Shown here: positions 4,579 to 5,020 of the stretch, one piece after another
Position numbering within the stretch: position 1 is the stretch's first letter
Layout: each line of letters opens with the position of its first letter
NCBI GenBank assembly: GCA_900769035.1
Contig: CAAGFD010000049.1
Span: 1-5,020 of the forward strand
DNA from: Bacteroidales bacterium
Lineage (GTDB): Bacteria; Bacteroidota; Bacteroidia; Bacteroidales; Paludibacteraceae
Direction: 5' to 3'
DNA length: 5,020 nucleotides
Notes under the pieces: model-generated
Told to the model about the DNA's origin: nothing
The model's input: the letters and a program-made list of their open reading frames with translations, nothing else
The model's database searches: none
Translations under genes and position numbers: made by a program

Positions 4579-5020
4579 TCAATATTTCTTATTTGGCATA
4601 TTTTTATTCATCCCTTTATTATTTCTCTTGTCGTAATACATATCGGTAAGTCTGATATTACTTCTGCGCAAATCAATTGCACCTTCTGATATCTCATATA
4701 AATCATTAAGGATGATAATGTCGTCTACAATCTCTTGATTGAAAGTAGAGTAGCATCGTTTCATATAATTGGCAATCATCAATAATAATTCATTCCTATT
4801 TGTTATGGAAGTATCTTTTGCTATTCTTTTTATGAATTGAATGGTGAATCTTCCATAATGTGGTTTATCTAAATTTTGGTTAGGAAGTGGAATTGCTTCC
4901 GGATTTTTGATATTATCTTGAACATTTGATATGTCATAAGGATAATCGATATCTAATTCGAAGTTAGACATTAGTGCAAGATGATCCCATAATTTATGTT
5001 TAAAATTGTCGTTATCTCTC
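4579..5020 (-). CDS. DUF4290 family protein, C-terminal part (5' end off the window)
   Basis: The frame stays open from the TGA at 4581-4579 to the right edge, giving 146 visible residues. The Met at 4971 is internal: the codons before it read RDNDNFKHKLWDHLAL, which is the conserved middle of DUF4290 proteins (from memory, family members carry FKHKLWDHLA directly before the MSxF..DIDYPY stretch). The true start is therefore beyond 5020; full-length members have roughly 200 residues or somewhat more. Other conserved pieces are FELDIDYPYD, HYGRFTIQFI, LLLMIANYMKRCYSTFNQE and EGAIDLRRSNIRLT. The last 18 or so residues are a Lys/Asn-rich tail (KRNNKGMNKNMPNKKY) that is probably disordered. The domain function is unknown; it is restricted largely to Bacteroidetes and, from memory, often precedes murA there. 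Here the HsdR-N-like gene follows after 3 nt, making this the most upstream visible operon gene. Confidence 0.88.
   Translation of the reverse strand, partial: RDNDNFKHKLWDHLALMSNFELDIDYPYDISNVQDNIKNPEAIPLPNQNLDKPHYGRFTIQFIKRIAKDTSITNRNELLLMIANYMKRCYSTFNQEIVDDIIILNDLYEISEGAIDLRRSNIRLTDMYYDKRNNKGMNKNMPNKKY

Overview
The window is a compact, AT-rich (roughly one third G+C by eye) chromosomal segment in which every recognisable gene lies on the minus strand. Several features point to Bacteroidota, most likely a Bacteroidales member: a DUF4290 protein, a short (257-aa) AMP nucleosidase, a stand-alone HsdR-N-like protein beside holA, two copies of the TAnnTTTG -7 promoter element (both TACCTTTG), and no Shine-Dalgarno-like sequences before the starts. 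The species cannot be named from this sequence. No mobile element, CRISPR array, tRNA, rRNA or phage gene is visible.

Read in the direction of transcription (high to low coordinates), the right part is a tightly packed five-gene run. It begins with a DUF4290 gene whose 5' end lies off the window (4579-5020). Next are a small HsdR-N / PD-(D/E)xK protein (4087-4575), AMP nucleosidase (3317-4090), the DNA polymerase III delta subunit holA (2286-3314) and a D-2-hydroxyacid dehydrogenase (1330-2283). The gaps are 3, -4, 2 and 2 nt, so this is almost certainly one operon, and its promoter is outside the window. Just past the dehydrogenase stop there is a TACCTTTG promoter element, a 55-codon ORF (1125-1292), an AT-only palindrome and a Rho-independent terminator (1028-1064). 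The small ORF therefore looks like a short independently promoted gene that also sits at the distal end of the operon.

The left part is a second unit. A TACCTTTG promoter (990-997) drives rpe (310-957), whose stop codon directly abuts the start of a GNAT-like acetyltransferase gene (1-309) that runs off the left edge.

Functionally this is mainly housekeeping: replication clamp loading (HolA), purine salvage/catabolism (AMP to adenine plus ribose 5-phosphate), the pentose phosphate pathway (Rpe) and 2-keto/2-hydroxy acid reduction. AMP nucleosidase releases ribose 5-phosphate, a pentose phosphate intermediate, which is a loose metabolic link to rpe; the two are in separate transcription units. 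The points most worth a second look are the small basic protein gene with its own promoter and terminator, the solo restriction-like nuclease domain between DUF4290 and amn, and a perfect 13-bp hairpin inside the amn coding sequence. I see no convincing evidence of a new defence or mobile system here.
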